Shown piece after piece: positions 6,326-13,516 of a stretch of DNA of 15,398 nt (position 1 is its first letter; every line of letters starts with the position of its first letter). The notes beneath the pieces are model-generated. The model did not search any database and had not been told where the DNA came from. It saw only the letters and a program-made list of their open reading frames with translations. Made by a program: the position numbers and the translations under genes. This stretch comes from Ignavibacteriota bacterium (GTDB lineage: Bacteria; Bacteroidota; Ignavibacteria; UBA10030; SZUA-254): assembly GCA_016191715.1 (NCBI GenBank), contig JACPVN010000559.1:1-15398 (forward strand). The letters are read 5' to 3'.

Positions 6326-8132
6326 AGTTCTCCTTTCCTTTTTCTAACGTGAACATCGTTCTTCCGTTTGTTTGAGGTAAAAACAATTCGGGATTATCAA
6401 GCATGTCATCCACCGTTTTTCCTGCGGGCAACATCGGGAACACATTGTCTTCTTCCGCAACAACAAACTCGATGAAGACAGGACCATCGTTGTATTCCAT
6501 TGCTTGCCTGATTGATTGTTCCGCTTCTGAAGGGTGAGTGACGCGGGAAGCAGGACACCCATACGCTTCAGCAACTTTCACAAAATCCGGGTTTGATAAC
6601 TTCACGTGCGAGTATCTTTTCTGCCAGAACAATTCCTGCCACTGACGCACCATTCCGAGATAGCCATTGTTGATGACAAAAATCTTGAGAGGAATGTTAT
6701 GCTCGACGACGGTTGCAAGTTCCTGAATATTCATTTGAAATCCGCCGTCTCCGCTAATCGAAATAACAGGAACATCCTTCCTTCCGAACGAAGCGCCCAT
6801 CGCCGCGGGAAGTGAAAATCCCATCGTCCCCAATCCTCCTGAACTAATCAGCGACCTCGGATGCAACCAGTTAATAAACTGCGCCGACCACATTTGATGC
6901 TGACCGACATCAGTAACAACCACTGCGTTTCCTTTTGTGACTTTTCCGATTGTTTGAATAACATCCTGAGCGCGCAACTCTTTTTTCTGTTCATACCGCA
7001 ACGGATGTTCCTGCTTCCACTCACTGATTGTGTTCAACCATTCTTCTGTCTTGAGCGGTGAAACAAGTTCGTTTAGTCGTGTGAGAATCCGTTTTACATC
7101 GCCGACGATGGGAACATCAACAGGAACATTTTTCCCGATGACTGCAGGGTCAATATCTATGTGAATTTTCTTTGCTTCCGACGCGAACGATTCTACCTTT
7201 CCGGTTACTCTGTCATCAAATCTTGCACCGATTGCAATCAACACATCGCACTTGCTCACTGCGATATTTGAGTACCACGTTCCATGCATTCCCAGCATAC
7301 CGAGCGATAACGGATTATCTTCCGGAAATGAACCGAGTCCGTGCAATGTTGTCGTCACCGGACATTTCAACTTCTCCGCTAACTCTCTCAACTCGTCTGA
7401 TGCGTTGGAGTTGATCACACCGCCGCCAACATATAACACCGGGCGACTTGACTGACTGATGACTTCCGCCGCCTTTTTTATCATCATCATGTGTCCGTCA
7501 AGCACCGGCTTGTAGGTTCGTAACTCCACTCGTTCAGGATATTCAAACACAGTTTTTTGTGCCATGATATCTTTCGGCAAATCAACAAGCACGGGACCCG
7601 GTCGCCCGGATGTTGCAATGTAAAATGCTTCTTTGATTGTCTTCGCCAAATCGCGGATGTCACGCACAAGATAGTTGTGTTTTGTTATCGGTCTTGTAAT
7701 TCCGACAATATCAATTTCCTGAAACGCGTCGTTGCCGATAAGTTTGAGCGGCACTTGTCCCGTGAACACAACAATCGGAATGGAATCCATCAACGCATCC
7801 GCTATTCCGGTAACGGTATTTGTTGCGCCGGGTCCTGAAGTAACCAACACAACACCGGGCTTGCCAGTCGCTTTCGCGTATCCCTCTGCCGCATGAGTTG
7901 CGCCCTGTTCATGCCGGACAAGAATATGTTTGATTGTTGATTGACCGTAGAGCGCATCATAAATTCCGATGTTCGCTCCGCCAGGATAACCAAACACCAC
8001 TTCAACTCCTTCCGCAATCAGGCATTGAATAAAAATCTCCGAGCCGGTCATTTCTTTCCCGCCTTGCATAACTTGCTTTGATTGCGGGAATCCGTTCCTT
8101 TGGGATTTGAGAGATTGTTCATGAACAAACAT
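6300..8132 (-). CDS. ilvB: Acetolactate synthase large (catalytic) subunit
   Basis: This thiamine-diphosphate enzyme condenses two pyruvates to acetolactate, or pyruvate with 2-oxobutyrate. The 610-residue protein shows GYPGGANIGIYDAL (48-61), the cofactor-activating glutamate in RHEQGATHAAEGYA (E75), and the FAD-domain phrase ARFDDRVTGK (303-312). The ThDP/Mg motif GDGGFQMN (461-468) is followed by VINNGYLGMVRQWQ (487-500). The tryptophan in that last phrase is the residue classically linked to herbicide sensitivity. The first 27 residues precede the usual family start (MTGSEIF at 28), but the ATG at 8132 has AAAGGA seven bases upstream, so I keep it; internal Met22 and Met28 are alternatives. 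It lies 11 nt after ilvD and overlaps ilvN by 26 nt. Confidence 0.97.
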   Translation of the reverse strand: MFVHEQSLKSQRNGFPQSKQVMQGGKEMTGSEIFIQCLIAEGVEVVFGYPGGANIGIYDALYGQSTIKHILVRHEQGATHAAEGYAKATGKPGVVLVTSGPGATNTVTGIADALMDSIPIVVFTGQVPLKLIGNDAFQEIDIVGITRPITKHNYLVRDIRDLAKTIKEAFYIATSGRPGPVLVDLPKDIMAQKTVFEYPERVELRTYKPVLDGHMMMIKKAAEVISQSSRPVLYVGGGVINSNASDELRELAEKLKCPVTTTLHGLGSFPEDNPLSLGMLGMHGTWYSNIAVSKCDVLIAIGARFDDRVTGKVESFASEAKKIHIDIDPAVIGKNVPVDVPIVGDVKRILTRLNELVSPLKTEEWLNTISEWKQEHPLRYEQKKELRAQDVIQTIGKVTKGNAVVVTDVGQHQMWSAQFINWLHPRSLISSGGLGTMGFSLPAAMGASFGRKDVPVISISGDGGFQMNIQELATVVEHNIPLKIFVINNGYLGMVRQWQELFWQKRYSHVKLSNPDFVKVAEAYGCPASRVTHPSEAEQSIRQAMEYNDGPVFIEFVVAEEDNVFPMLPAGKTVDDMLDNPELFLPQTNGRTMFTLEKGKENYAANPSFA

Positions 8133-8143
8133 TTTGTTTTCCT

Positions 8144-9853
8144 TTATGATTGTAGTTGATGCAAATTCAAATCGGTAACAGCGCCAAGACTACTACTCGA
8201 AACAAGCGATGCGTATTTGGCAAGAACGCCTCGTGTATATCGCGGTGCCGGAGGATTCCATTTCGTGAGGCGAAGTGAAAGTTCACTTTCAGAAACATGC
8301 AAAGTAACAAGCTGTTGTTCAGCATCAATCGTGATGGAATCATTTTCCTCAACGAGAGCGATTGTTCCGCCGACTGCTGCTTCCGGCGAAACATGACCGA
8401 CGACCATCCCGTACGTTCCGCCGGAAAATCTTCCGTCTGTAATCAATCCGACAGAATTGCCAAGTCCCGCGCCGATAATTGCAGAAGTCGGAGCGAGCAT
8501 CTCCCTCATGCCCGGTCCGCCTTTCGGTCCTTCATACCTGATGACGATAACATCTCCCGCTTTTATTTTTTTTGAAAGAATTGCTTCAAGACAAGTTTCC
8601 TCCGATTCAAACACACGAGCGGGTCCGGAGATTGTAAGATTTTTCACGCCTGTAATTTTTGCAATGGCACCTTCAGGAGCGAGATTTCCCCGCATGATTG
8701 CTAAATGCCCCTGCTGATATAACGGTCGCTCCCACGAACGAATCACTTGTTGATTTGTTCGCGGCGATGATGGAACCGATGCAAGATTTTCGGCAACAGT
8801 TTTTCCGGTGATTGTCAACTCGTCTCCATGAAGCAAACCATGTTCAAGCAGGATTTTCATGACTTGTGGAATTCCTCCCGCCGCATGAAGTTCCGTCGTG
8901 ACGAAATTACCGGATGGTTTCAAATCGCAAAGTACAGGAACGCGTTTTCTGATTTCTTCAAAATCATCAAGCGAAAGCGGGACATTCGCCGTGTGTGCTA
9001 TTGCAAGAAGATGGAGGACGGCATTCGTTGAACCGCCAATCGCCATAACAACGGCGATGGCATTTTCAAATGCTTGACGGGTGAGAATTTGTTTTGGGAA
9101 AATTTGATTGCGGATTGCATGGGCGAGAACAATAGCAGACTGAGAAGTGCTTTCTTCTTTCTCAGCATCTTCAGCCGACATTGTTGATGAGTACGGCAAA
9201 CTCATGCCGAGCGCTTCGATTGCTGACGACATCGTATTCGCCGTAAACATTCCTCCGCAAGAACCCGCTCCGGGGCAAGCATGTCGTTCGATGTTGAACA
9301 ATTCATCTTCGCTCATCTTCCCCGCGCTGAATTGTCCCACCGCTTCAAACGAACTCACGACTGTTAAATCTTTCCCGTTCCAATGTCCGGGCTTGATTGT
9401 TCCGCCATAGACAAAAATTGCCGGAATGTTTAACCGTGCAATTGCGAGCATCGCGCCAGGCATATTTTTATCGCATCCACCGATGGCGAGAAGTCCGTCA
9501 ACACATTGCGCCTGACAAACTGTTTCAATCGAGTCGGCGATGACTTCACGCGAGACAAGCGAGTATTTCATTCCCTCCGTTCCCATCGAGATACCATCGC
9601 TGACAGTGATAGTTCCGAAGAGTTGCGGCATCGCACCGGCGTTTCTCAACGCGCCCTCTGCACGCTTCGCGAGTTTTTCTAATCCGATATTACAAGGAGT
9701 GATTGTGCTGTAACCATTCGCCACAGCAACGATCGGTTTACGAAAATCATCATCACCAAATCCGACAGCGCGAAGCATGGCCCGGTTCGGAGAGCGTTGC
9801 ACGCCTTCGGTGATTTGTTTACTGCGGAAGTTTTCTGTTCGTTCGGTTTTCAT
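8144..9853 (-). CDS. ilvD: Dihydroxy-acid dehydratase
   Basis: IlvD dehydrates 2,3-dihydroxy-isovalerate and -3-methylvalerate to the 2-keto acids that are precursors of Val, Leu and Ile. The 569 residues fit the IlvD/Edd family. Three cysteines at the family's iron-sulfur positions are present: C54 (TITPCN), C127 (GGCDKNMPG) and C199 (GAGSCGGMFTANTM). D128 and K129 next to C127 are at the metal-binding and carbamylated-lysine positions. The C-terminal part carries RYEGPKGGPGMREM, then LITDGRFSGGTYG and GHVSPEAAVGG, all conserved. It is the first structural gene of the operon and lies 111 nt after the end of the leader peptide gene. No strong Shine-Dalgarno precedes the ATG at 9853. Whether the cluster is [2Fe-2S] or [4Fe-4S] cannot be read from the sequence. 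Confidence 0.97.
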   Translation of the reverse strand: MKTERTENFRSKQITEGVQRSPNRAMLRAVGFGDDDFRKPIVAVANGYSTITPCNIGLEKLAKRAEGALRNAGAMPQLFGTITVSDGISMGTEGMKYSLVSREVIADSIETVCQAQCVDGLLAIGGCDKNMPGAMLAIARLNIPAIFVYGGTIKPGHWNGKDLTVVSSFEAVGQFSAGKMSEDELFNIERHACPGAGSCGGMFTANTMSSAIEALGMSLPYSSTMSAEDAEKEESTSQSAIVLAHAIRNQIFPKQILTRQAFENAIAVVMAIGGSTNAVLHLLAIAHTANVPLSLDDFEEIRKRVPVLCDLKPSGNFVTTELHAAGGIPQVMKILLEHGLLHGDELTITGKTVAENLASVPSSPRTNQQVIRSWERPLYQQGHLAIMRGNLAPEGAIAKITGVKNLTISGPARVFESEETCLEAILSKKIKAGDVIVIRYEGPKGGPGMREMLAPTSAIIGAGLGNSVGLITDGRFSGGTYGMVVGHVSPEAAVGGTIALVEENDSITIDAEQQLVTLHVSESELSLRLTKWNPPAPRYTRGVLAKYASLVSSSSLGAVTDLNLHQLQS

Positions 9854-9874
9854 TCGGGTTCATTCTGTTCAGAC

Positions 9875-9973
9875 AAAAAATAACTCTTCGTCCGCCAGAG
9901 GAACCTTGCTTAACCGATATTTTTATTTGTATGTGGTGTGGCTTGTGAACCTCTGGCGTATTCTTTAGAATAC
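9875..9973 (-). promoter_or_regulatory. Candidate ilv attenuator: stop-codon hairpin, long-range stem and U-tract
   Basis: On the minus strand, three elements follow the leader codons. (1) A perfect hairpin GTATTC-TAAA-GAATAC (9973-9958), whose loop contains the leader's TAA. (2) A perfect 9-bp pair, CGCCAGAGG (9958-9950) with CCTCTGGCG (9901-9893), enclosing 48 nt. (3) TTATTTTTT (9883-9875) preceded by AGAG, which can pair with the CTCT inside the second arm of (2). A ribosome finishing at the TAA would cover the first arm of (2) and leave CTCT free for the short terminator-like stem; a ribosome stalled on the Val/Ile codons would let the long stem form. The terminator stem is weak (four pairs plus a possible extension AAGGT with ATTTT across an internal loop), so the exact switch is inference. 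Confidence 0.6.
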
Positions 9974-10093
9974 TACTACTACGAGGTTTACAATTACTAC
10001 GGAAATGATAATGGAAATAACAGCGACAGGTCGAACGATGCCAACGACTTTCGGGAGAGAAATGAGGTTGATATTTCTGTTATGTTCCAACAT
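9965..10093 (-). CDS. ilv operon leader peptide (attenuator peptide), 42 residues
   Basis: From the ATG at 10093 the frame encodes 42 residues, of which 12 are Val, 8 Ile and 4 Leu. The composition is extreme in the second half: PKVVGIVRPVAVISIII, SVVIV, and a run of four consecutive GTA valine codons (NLVVVVF) just before TAA. It lies immediately upstream of ilvD in the same direction, with a sigma70-like promoter about 20 nt upstream and RNA hairpins after it. This matches the architecture of enterobacterial ilvL/ivbL leader peptides, though I claim no sequence homology. Slow decoding of Val/Ile codons when charged tRNA is short would change folding downstream. The frame continues open upstream to 10264, but that extension lacks the bias and would precede the promoter, so I use the internal ATG. 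No clear Shine-Dalgarno is present. Confidence 0.8.
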   Translation of the reverse strand: MLEHNRNINLISLPKVVGIVRPVAVISIIISVVIVNLVVVVF

Positions 10094-10112
10094 TGGATTT
10101 TTGTGTGGGGAA

Positions 10113-10141
10113 AGTATAAAGAAATCTCTTGTACAAATCAA
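10113..10141 (-). promoter_or_regulatory. Sigma70-like promoter of the ilv leader/operon
   Basis: Read on the minus strand: TTGATT (10141-10136), a 17-nt spacer, then TATACT (10118-10113). This is four of six and five of six against TTGACA/TATAAT at ideal spacing. A start near 10105 would place the leader ATG (10093) about 12 nt into the transcript, a short 5' leader as expected for an attenuator. Confidence 0.55.
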
Positions 10142-10206
10142 GTGAAGTGTACTATAAATTTTTCCGATTTGTAAAAAGTAAGCAAAATTGTTTTTGATGC
10201 CGTGAT

Positions 10207-10236
10207 TTTGTACAATTTCCCATAAATATAATATTG
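10207..10236 (+). promoter_or_regulatory. Possible promoter of the T9SS propeller gene
   Basis: TTTG (10207-10210), 18 nt, then TAATATTG (10229-10236), one mismatch from the Bacteroidota TAnnTTTG box; TATAAT overlaps it at 10227-10232. The element ends 10 nt before the ATG at 10247, so the transcript would have almost no 5' leader. It is divergent from the ilv promoter, about 70-95 nt away. Moderate to weak support. Confidence 0.35.
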
Positions 10237-10246
10237 AAGATTCTTT

Positions 10247-13200
10247 ATGAAACGTTCGCTCCATATTTTTTTTATACTAATTCCATTTTTCTCTGCCCTT
10301 CTCTTTGTTCTCACATTTAGAACAACCGAACCACTTGTTCACATCTCTCACCAATCAGCCGGGTTGGATAACGACTGGTTCATGTCGCAGAGAAGTTATC
10401 CTAAGAATGAGATTCCAAGAAATGCTCTTACCAAAGCAAAACTGCAAATGAACGCGTTCAGAGCGACGGCGAATAACTCTACGGGTTCTTGGACACTTGT
10501 CGGTCCTTCGAACATCGGCGGACGCATCACGGCAGTTCTTATTCATCCGACCGACCCGAATATTGTGTATGCAGGTTCTGCATCGGGCGGAGTTTGGCTC
10601 TCGACTGATTTCTGTACGACATGGGAAAATATCTTTAACGAACATTTCTCCATCGGCGCACTTGCGTTCGACCCGCTCGACCCGAACATCATGTACGTCG
10701 GAACAGGCGAGGCGAATCCCGCAGGCGTTGCTACCTATCCCGGAAACGGAATCTGGAAAACAACCAATGCAGGAACGAGTTGGTCAAATATTGGTTTGGA
10801 ACTGACCGGACATATCGGAAAAATTGTCGTGAATCCTCTCAACACTCATGTCATCTATGTAGCGGCATTAGGAATGTACCGTGGTAAAACTCAGGAGCGA
10901 GGTATTTATAAATCAACAAACGGTGGGACATCCTGGAACAGAGTTCTTTTTCTCAACGACACGACCGGCGCGACCGACCTCCTTCTCGACGCAACCGATA
11001 CAAACAGGGTGCTTGCCGCGATGTGGACGCGTTACCGCACTCCGCAAACTAGTATTATTTCCGGAGTTGCATCAGGAGTATTTCTTTCGACCGACGGCGG
11101 ATCTTCCTGGAATCTTGCAGAAGGGTTCCCGTCCAACGACCCGAACCTCGGACGCGTTGCTCTTACAGTCGCTCCGTCGAACCCTTCAGTGTTGTTCGCA
11201 CTTGCCGCCACCGGCGCAAGTTGGGGCGGAGTGTTTATCAGCGTGGACAACGGAACAAATTGGCTTCAAACATTTTCCGGAACCTCGTTCTCCGAAAGTC
11301 AAGTCTGGTACAATAACATCATCTCGATAGACCCATCCAATCCGTCAATCGTGTGGACAGGAATGACATCGTTATATAAATCAACAGATGGCGGTAACAC
11401 GTTTGGTTATGCGCCGCTGTATTTCGGACACGTTGACCACCATGCTATGCAATACGCGCCTTCCGACCCGAACATTATCGTACTTGGCAATGATGGCGGA
11501 ATTTTCACTTCTACCAATGGCGGGACAGACTGGATCAAATCATACAATCTTCCCGTCACACAGTTTTATGCCGGAACAGTTTCCGCATTGAACCCGCATC
11601 GTATTCTTGGCGGCACACAAGATAATGGCTCACTTCATACCAGAACATCTATTGTTGATTCATGGAACTCCTTTTACGGCGGCGACGGATTTTATTGTCT
11701 TATCGATCCGACGGATTCTAATTTTGTGTATGCAGAATCTCAGAACGGCGGTTTAGGATATTCTACAAATGGTGGGAATTCCTTCCTCAACGGTACGAAC
11801 GGGATTAATTCATCAGACAGAAAAAACTGGGAAACACCGATTGCAATGGATCTGCAGAACACAAAAACTTTATACACCGGAACGCATCGTGTATATCGTA
11901 CGACGAACGGAATGGCTTCGTGGTCACCAATCAGCGGCGACCTGACGTACGGAAACGGCGGTCGTGTTGGTACAATATCAACTATTGATGTTTCGCGCAC
12001 TACCAGTCAGGTAATTTATGTCGGGACCGATGACGGTCGTGTGTGGGTAACTACAAACGGCGGAAGTACATGGAATAACATTGACGGGACACTTCCCGAT
12101 CGTTGGGTAACCAGAGTAACGGTTGACCCCGACTCTGCAAATATTTGTTATGTCACACTCTCCGGTTTCATTGAGTATGATTTTGGAGGACATGTCTATC
12201 GAACAAACGACTACGGCGCGACATGGACCGATATTGGAACGACTCTCCCCGATTTACCTGTGAATGATATTGTCGTTGATCCGGAATATCCTTCATGGTT
12301 GTACATCGCAACAGATTTGAATGTCATGTACTCAACCAATCTCGGAACAAGTTGGCAAATTCTCGGTTCGGATTTTCCCGATGTTTCCGTTCACGACCTT
12401 GCCATGCACGATACCACAAGAAAACTTGTAGCGTTCACACACGGGCGTTCTATTTTTAGTTTTGAATTAACACAATTGAATCCATCATTCATCAATGTTG
12501 CTATCTCATCAAATTGGAATTTGCTTTCGCTCCCGGTTTCCGGTTCAGGAGTTTCCGTTGCCGATGTTTTTCCAACCGCTCTCAATGGAACTGCATTTAG
12601 TTTTGAACCAACAGGTTACCAGCCGCAAACTTCCACAACATCAGGCACAGGATATTGGATGAAGTTTTCATCCTCGACTACACAAGCCGTATCCGGTCTC
12701 TTGCTTAATTCACTTTCAATTCCTGTCCGTGAAGGGTGGAATCTCATTGGTTCGATTAGTTCATCGGTATCTGTTGAAAACATCACTTCAATTCCTTCAG
12801 GGATTATCACGACATCATTCTTTGGCTATAACGGAATGTATTCTGTTTCGAACAGCATCGAACCGGGAAAAGCATATTGGGTGAAAGTGAATCAGGCGGG
12901 AACGCTTACTTTATCGTCATTGGTCAATAGTCATTCGTCATTAGGGAAAATCAAAATTCTTCCTACATCTGAGTTACCTCCATCTCCTCCAAATGGGAAT
13001 CCGAATTCCAATAATTCAAAATCCTCTACGAGTCGTAGACCAAGTGAATTTTCCCTTGAGCAAAACTATCCCAATCCGTTTAATCCGTTAACCGTTATTC
13101 GTTATACGTTACCTGTAGGACGACAAGGCTTGTCGTCCTACAATGTTATGCTGAAAATATATAACTCACTTGGCGAGGAAGTCGCAACGTTAGTGAATGG

Positions 13201-13324
13201 TATAAAAGAAGCAGGCGAATATACAGCACGATGGGATGCAAGTGAACATCCAAGCGGTGTGTACATCTATAGATTGAATACAGGAACATTTTCGGAAACA
13301 AAGCGGATGCTCTTACTCCGTTAA
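10247..13324 (+). CDS. Secreted Asp-box (BNR/sortilin-like) beta-propeller protein with T9SS sorting domain
   Basis: The 1025-residue protein opens with a signal peptide (MKRSLHIFFILIPFFSALLFV). Residues about 70-740 hold a dozen or so Asp-box turns of the form (S/T)T(D/N)GG.(S/T)W, for example KSTNGGTSWNRV, LSTDGGSSWNLA and VTTNGGSTWNNI, typical of sortilin/VPS10-like, xyloglucanase-type and photosystem-assembly-like propellers. About 745-905 contains two GWNL-type beta modules (NWNLLSLPV, EGWNLIGSI) common in this phylum's exported proteins. About 934-1025 is a type A T9SS sorting domain (NYPNPFNP, VIRYTLP, LGEEVATLVNG, PSGVYIYRL, SETKRMLLL). It is therefore expected to cross the outer membrane through the Por system and be released or anchored at the surface. 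I see no catalytic residues that would prove glycosidase activity. A palindrome adds residues inside the sorting domain. Confidence 0.92.
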   Translation: MKRSLHIFFILIPFFSALLFVLTFRTTEPLVHISHQSAGLDNDWFMSQRSYPKNEIPRNALTKAKLQMNAFRATANNSTGSWTLVGPSNIGGRITAVLIHPTDPNIVYAGSASGGVWLSTDFCTTWENIFNEHFSIGALAFDPLDPNIMYVGTGEANPAGVATYPGNGIWKTTNAGTSWSNIGLELTGHIGKIVVNPLNTHVIYVAALGMYRGKTQERGIYKSTNGGTSWNRVLFLNDTTGATDLLLDATDTNRVLAAMWTRYRTPQTSIISGVASGVFLSTDGGSSWNLAEGFPSNDPNLGRVALTVAPSNPSVLFALAATGASWGGVFISVDNGTNWLQTFSGTSFSESQVWYNNIISIDPSNPSIVWTGMTSLYKSTDGGNTFGYAPLYFGHVDHHAMQYAPSDPNIIVLGNDGGIFTSTNGGTDWIKSYNLPVTQFYAGTVSALNPHRILGGTQDNGSLHTRTSIVDSWNSFYGGDGFYCLIDPTDSNFVYAESQNGGLGYSTNGGNSFLNGTNGINSSDRKNWETPIAMDLQNTKTLYTGTHRVYRTTNGMASWSPISGDLTYGNGGRVGTISTIDVSRTTSQVIYVGTDDGRVWVTTNGGSTWNNIDGTLPDRWVTRVTVDPDSANICYVTLSGFIEYDFGGHVYRTNDYGATWTDIGTTLPDLPVNDIVVDPEYPSWLYIATDLNVMYSTNLGTSWQILGSDFPDVSVHDLAMHDTTRKLVAFTHGRSIFSFELTQLNPSFINVAISSNWNLLSLPVSGSGVSVADVFPTALNGTAFSFEPTGYQPQTSTTSGTGYWMKFSSSTTQAVSGLLLNSLSIPVREGWNLIGSISSSVSVENITSIPSGIITTSFFGYNGMYSVSNSIEPGKAYWVKVNQAGTLTLSSLVNSHSSLGKIKILPTSELPPSPPNGNPNSNNSKSSTSRRPSEFSLEQNYPNPFNPLTVIRYTLPVGRQGLSSYNVMLKIYNSLGEEVATLVNGIKEAGEYTARWDASEHPSGVYIYRLNTGTFSETKRMLLLR
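13025..13039. repeat. 15-nt palindrome in the linker before the sorting domain
   Basis: TCTACGA-G-TCGTAGA is a perfect inverted repeat with 7-nt arms, translated in the low-complexity Ser/Asn/Pro-rich linker just before the T9SS domain. It is similar in layout to the longer palindrome 75 nt downstream but different in sequence. Confidence 0.55.
13114..13142. repeat. 29-nt perfect palindrome inserted in the T9SS sorting domain
   Basis: TGTAGGACGACAAG and CTTGTCGTCCTACA flank a single central G, giving 14-bp perfect arms. It lies in frame at residues 956-966 and encodes VGRQGLSSYN between RYTLP and LKIYN. Typical type A sorting domains have about six residues at this place; here there are about twelve. 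The frame stays open, which suggests a tolerated insertion of a REP-like element. Confidence 0.8.
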
Positions 13325-13369
13325 GGAGAATGACAGGAAACAAACAGGAAAGACAGCAGAATCAGAAAC

Positions 13370-13406
13370 TTATACAAATTGAAAGTGACAAATTCAATTT
13401 GTATAA
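13370..13406. repeat. 14-bp perfect inverted repeat downstream of the propeller gene
   Basis: TTATACAAATTGAA (13370-13383) and TTCAATTTGTATAA (13393-13406) are exact reverse complements around a 9-nt loop, 45 nt past the stop codon at 13324. There is no T-tract on either side, so it is not a textbook intrinsic terminator; it could stabilise the 3' end of the mRNA or be a repeat element. The surrounding 13325-13516 gap holds no convincing gene. Confidence 0.65.
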
Positions 13407-13516
13407 CCTTTCCGCTATGAATAGAATAACGATGGCAGAAGGAATAACATCAATGTACGGTATCAGTCTGTCAGTACGAGGAAGTATCTTGAGTAATCTA
13501 CTTGAAGGATAAATAC

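Noticed and set aside
9893..9958. The 9-bp long-range stem as a plain intrinsic terminator
   Set aside because: The loop is 48 nt and the T-run starts about 10 nt after the stem, so it does not fit a simple terminator; it fits better as one arm of a switch.
9965..10264. Full-length 99-residue reading of the leader frame from an ATG at 10264
   Set aside because: The upstream 57 residues lack the Val/Ile bias, would begin before the likely promoter, and overlap the divergent gene's start; the internal ATG at 10093 fits better.
10850..12360. Repeated Asp-box coding segments as a DNA tandem repeat or CRISPR
   Set aside because: The periodicity is at protein level (propeller blades) with diverged nucleotides; there are no identical direct repeats with spacers.
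13330..13512. 60-residue plus-strand ORF between the propeller gene and the GT-C-like gene
   Set aside because: It runs through the perfect inverted repeat at 13370-13406, has no recognisable content and ends over the next gene's ribosome site. A 31-residue sub-ORF from 13417 is also unsupported.
13502..13516. TTG start for the GT-C-like protein
   Set aside because: This TTG overlaps the GAAGGA ribosome site, which is ideally spaced for the GTG at 13517.
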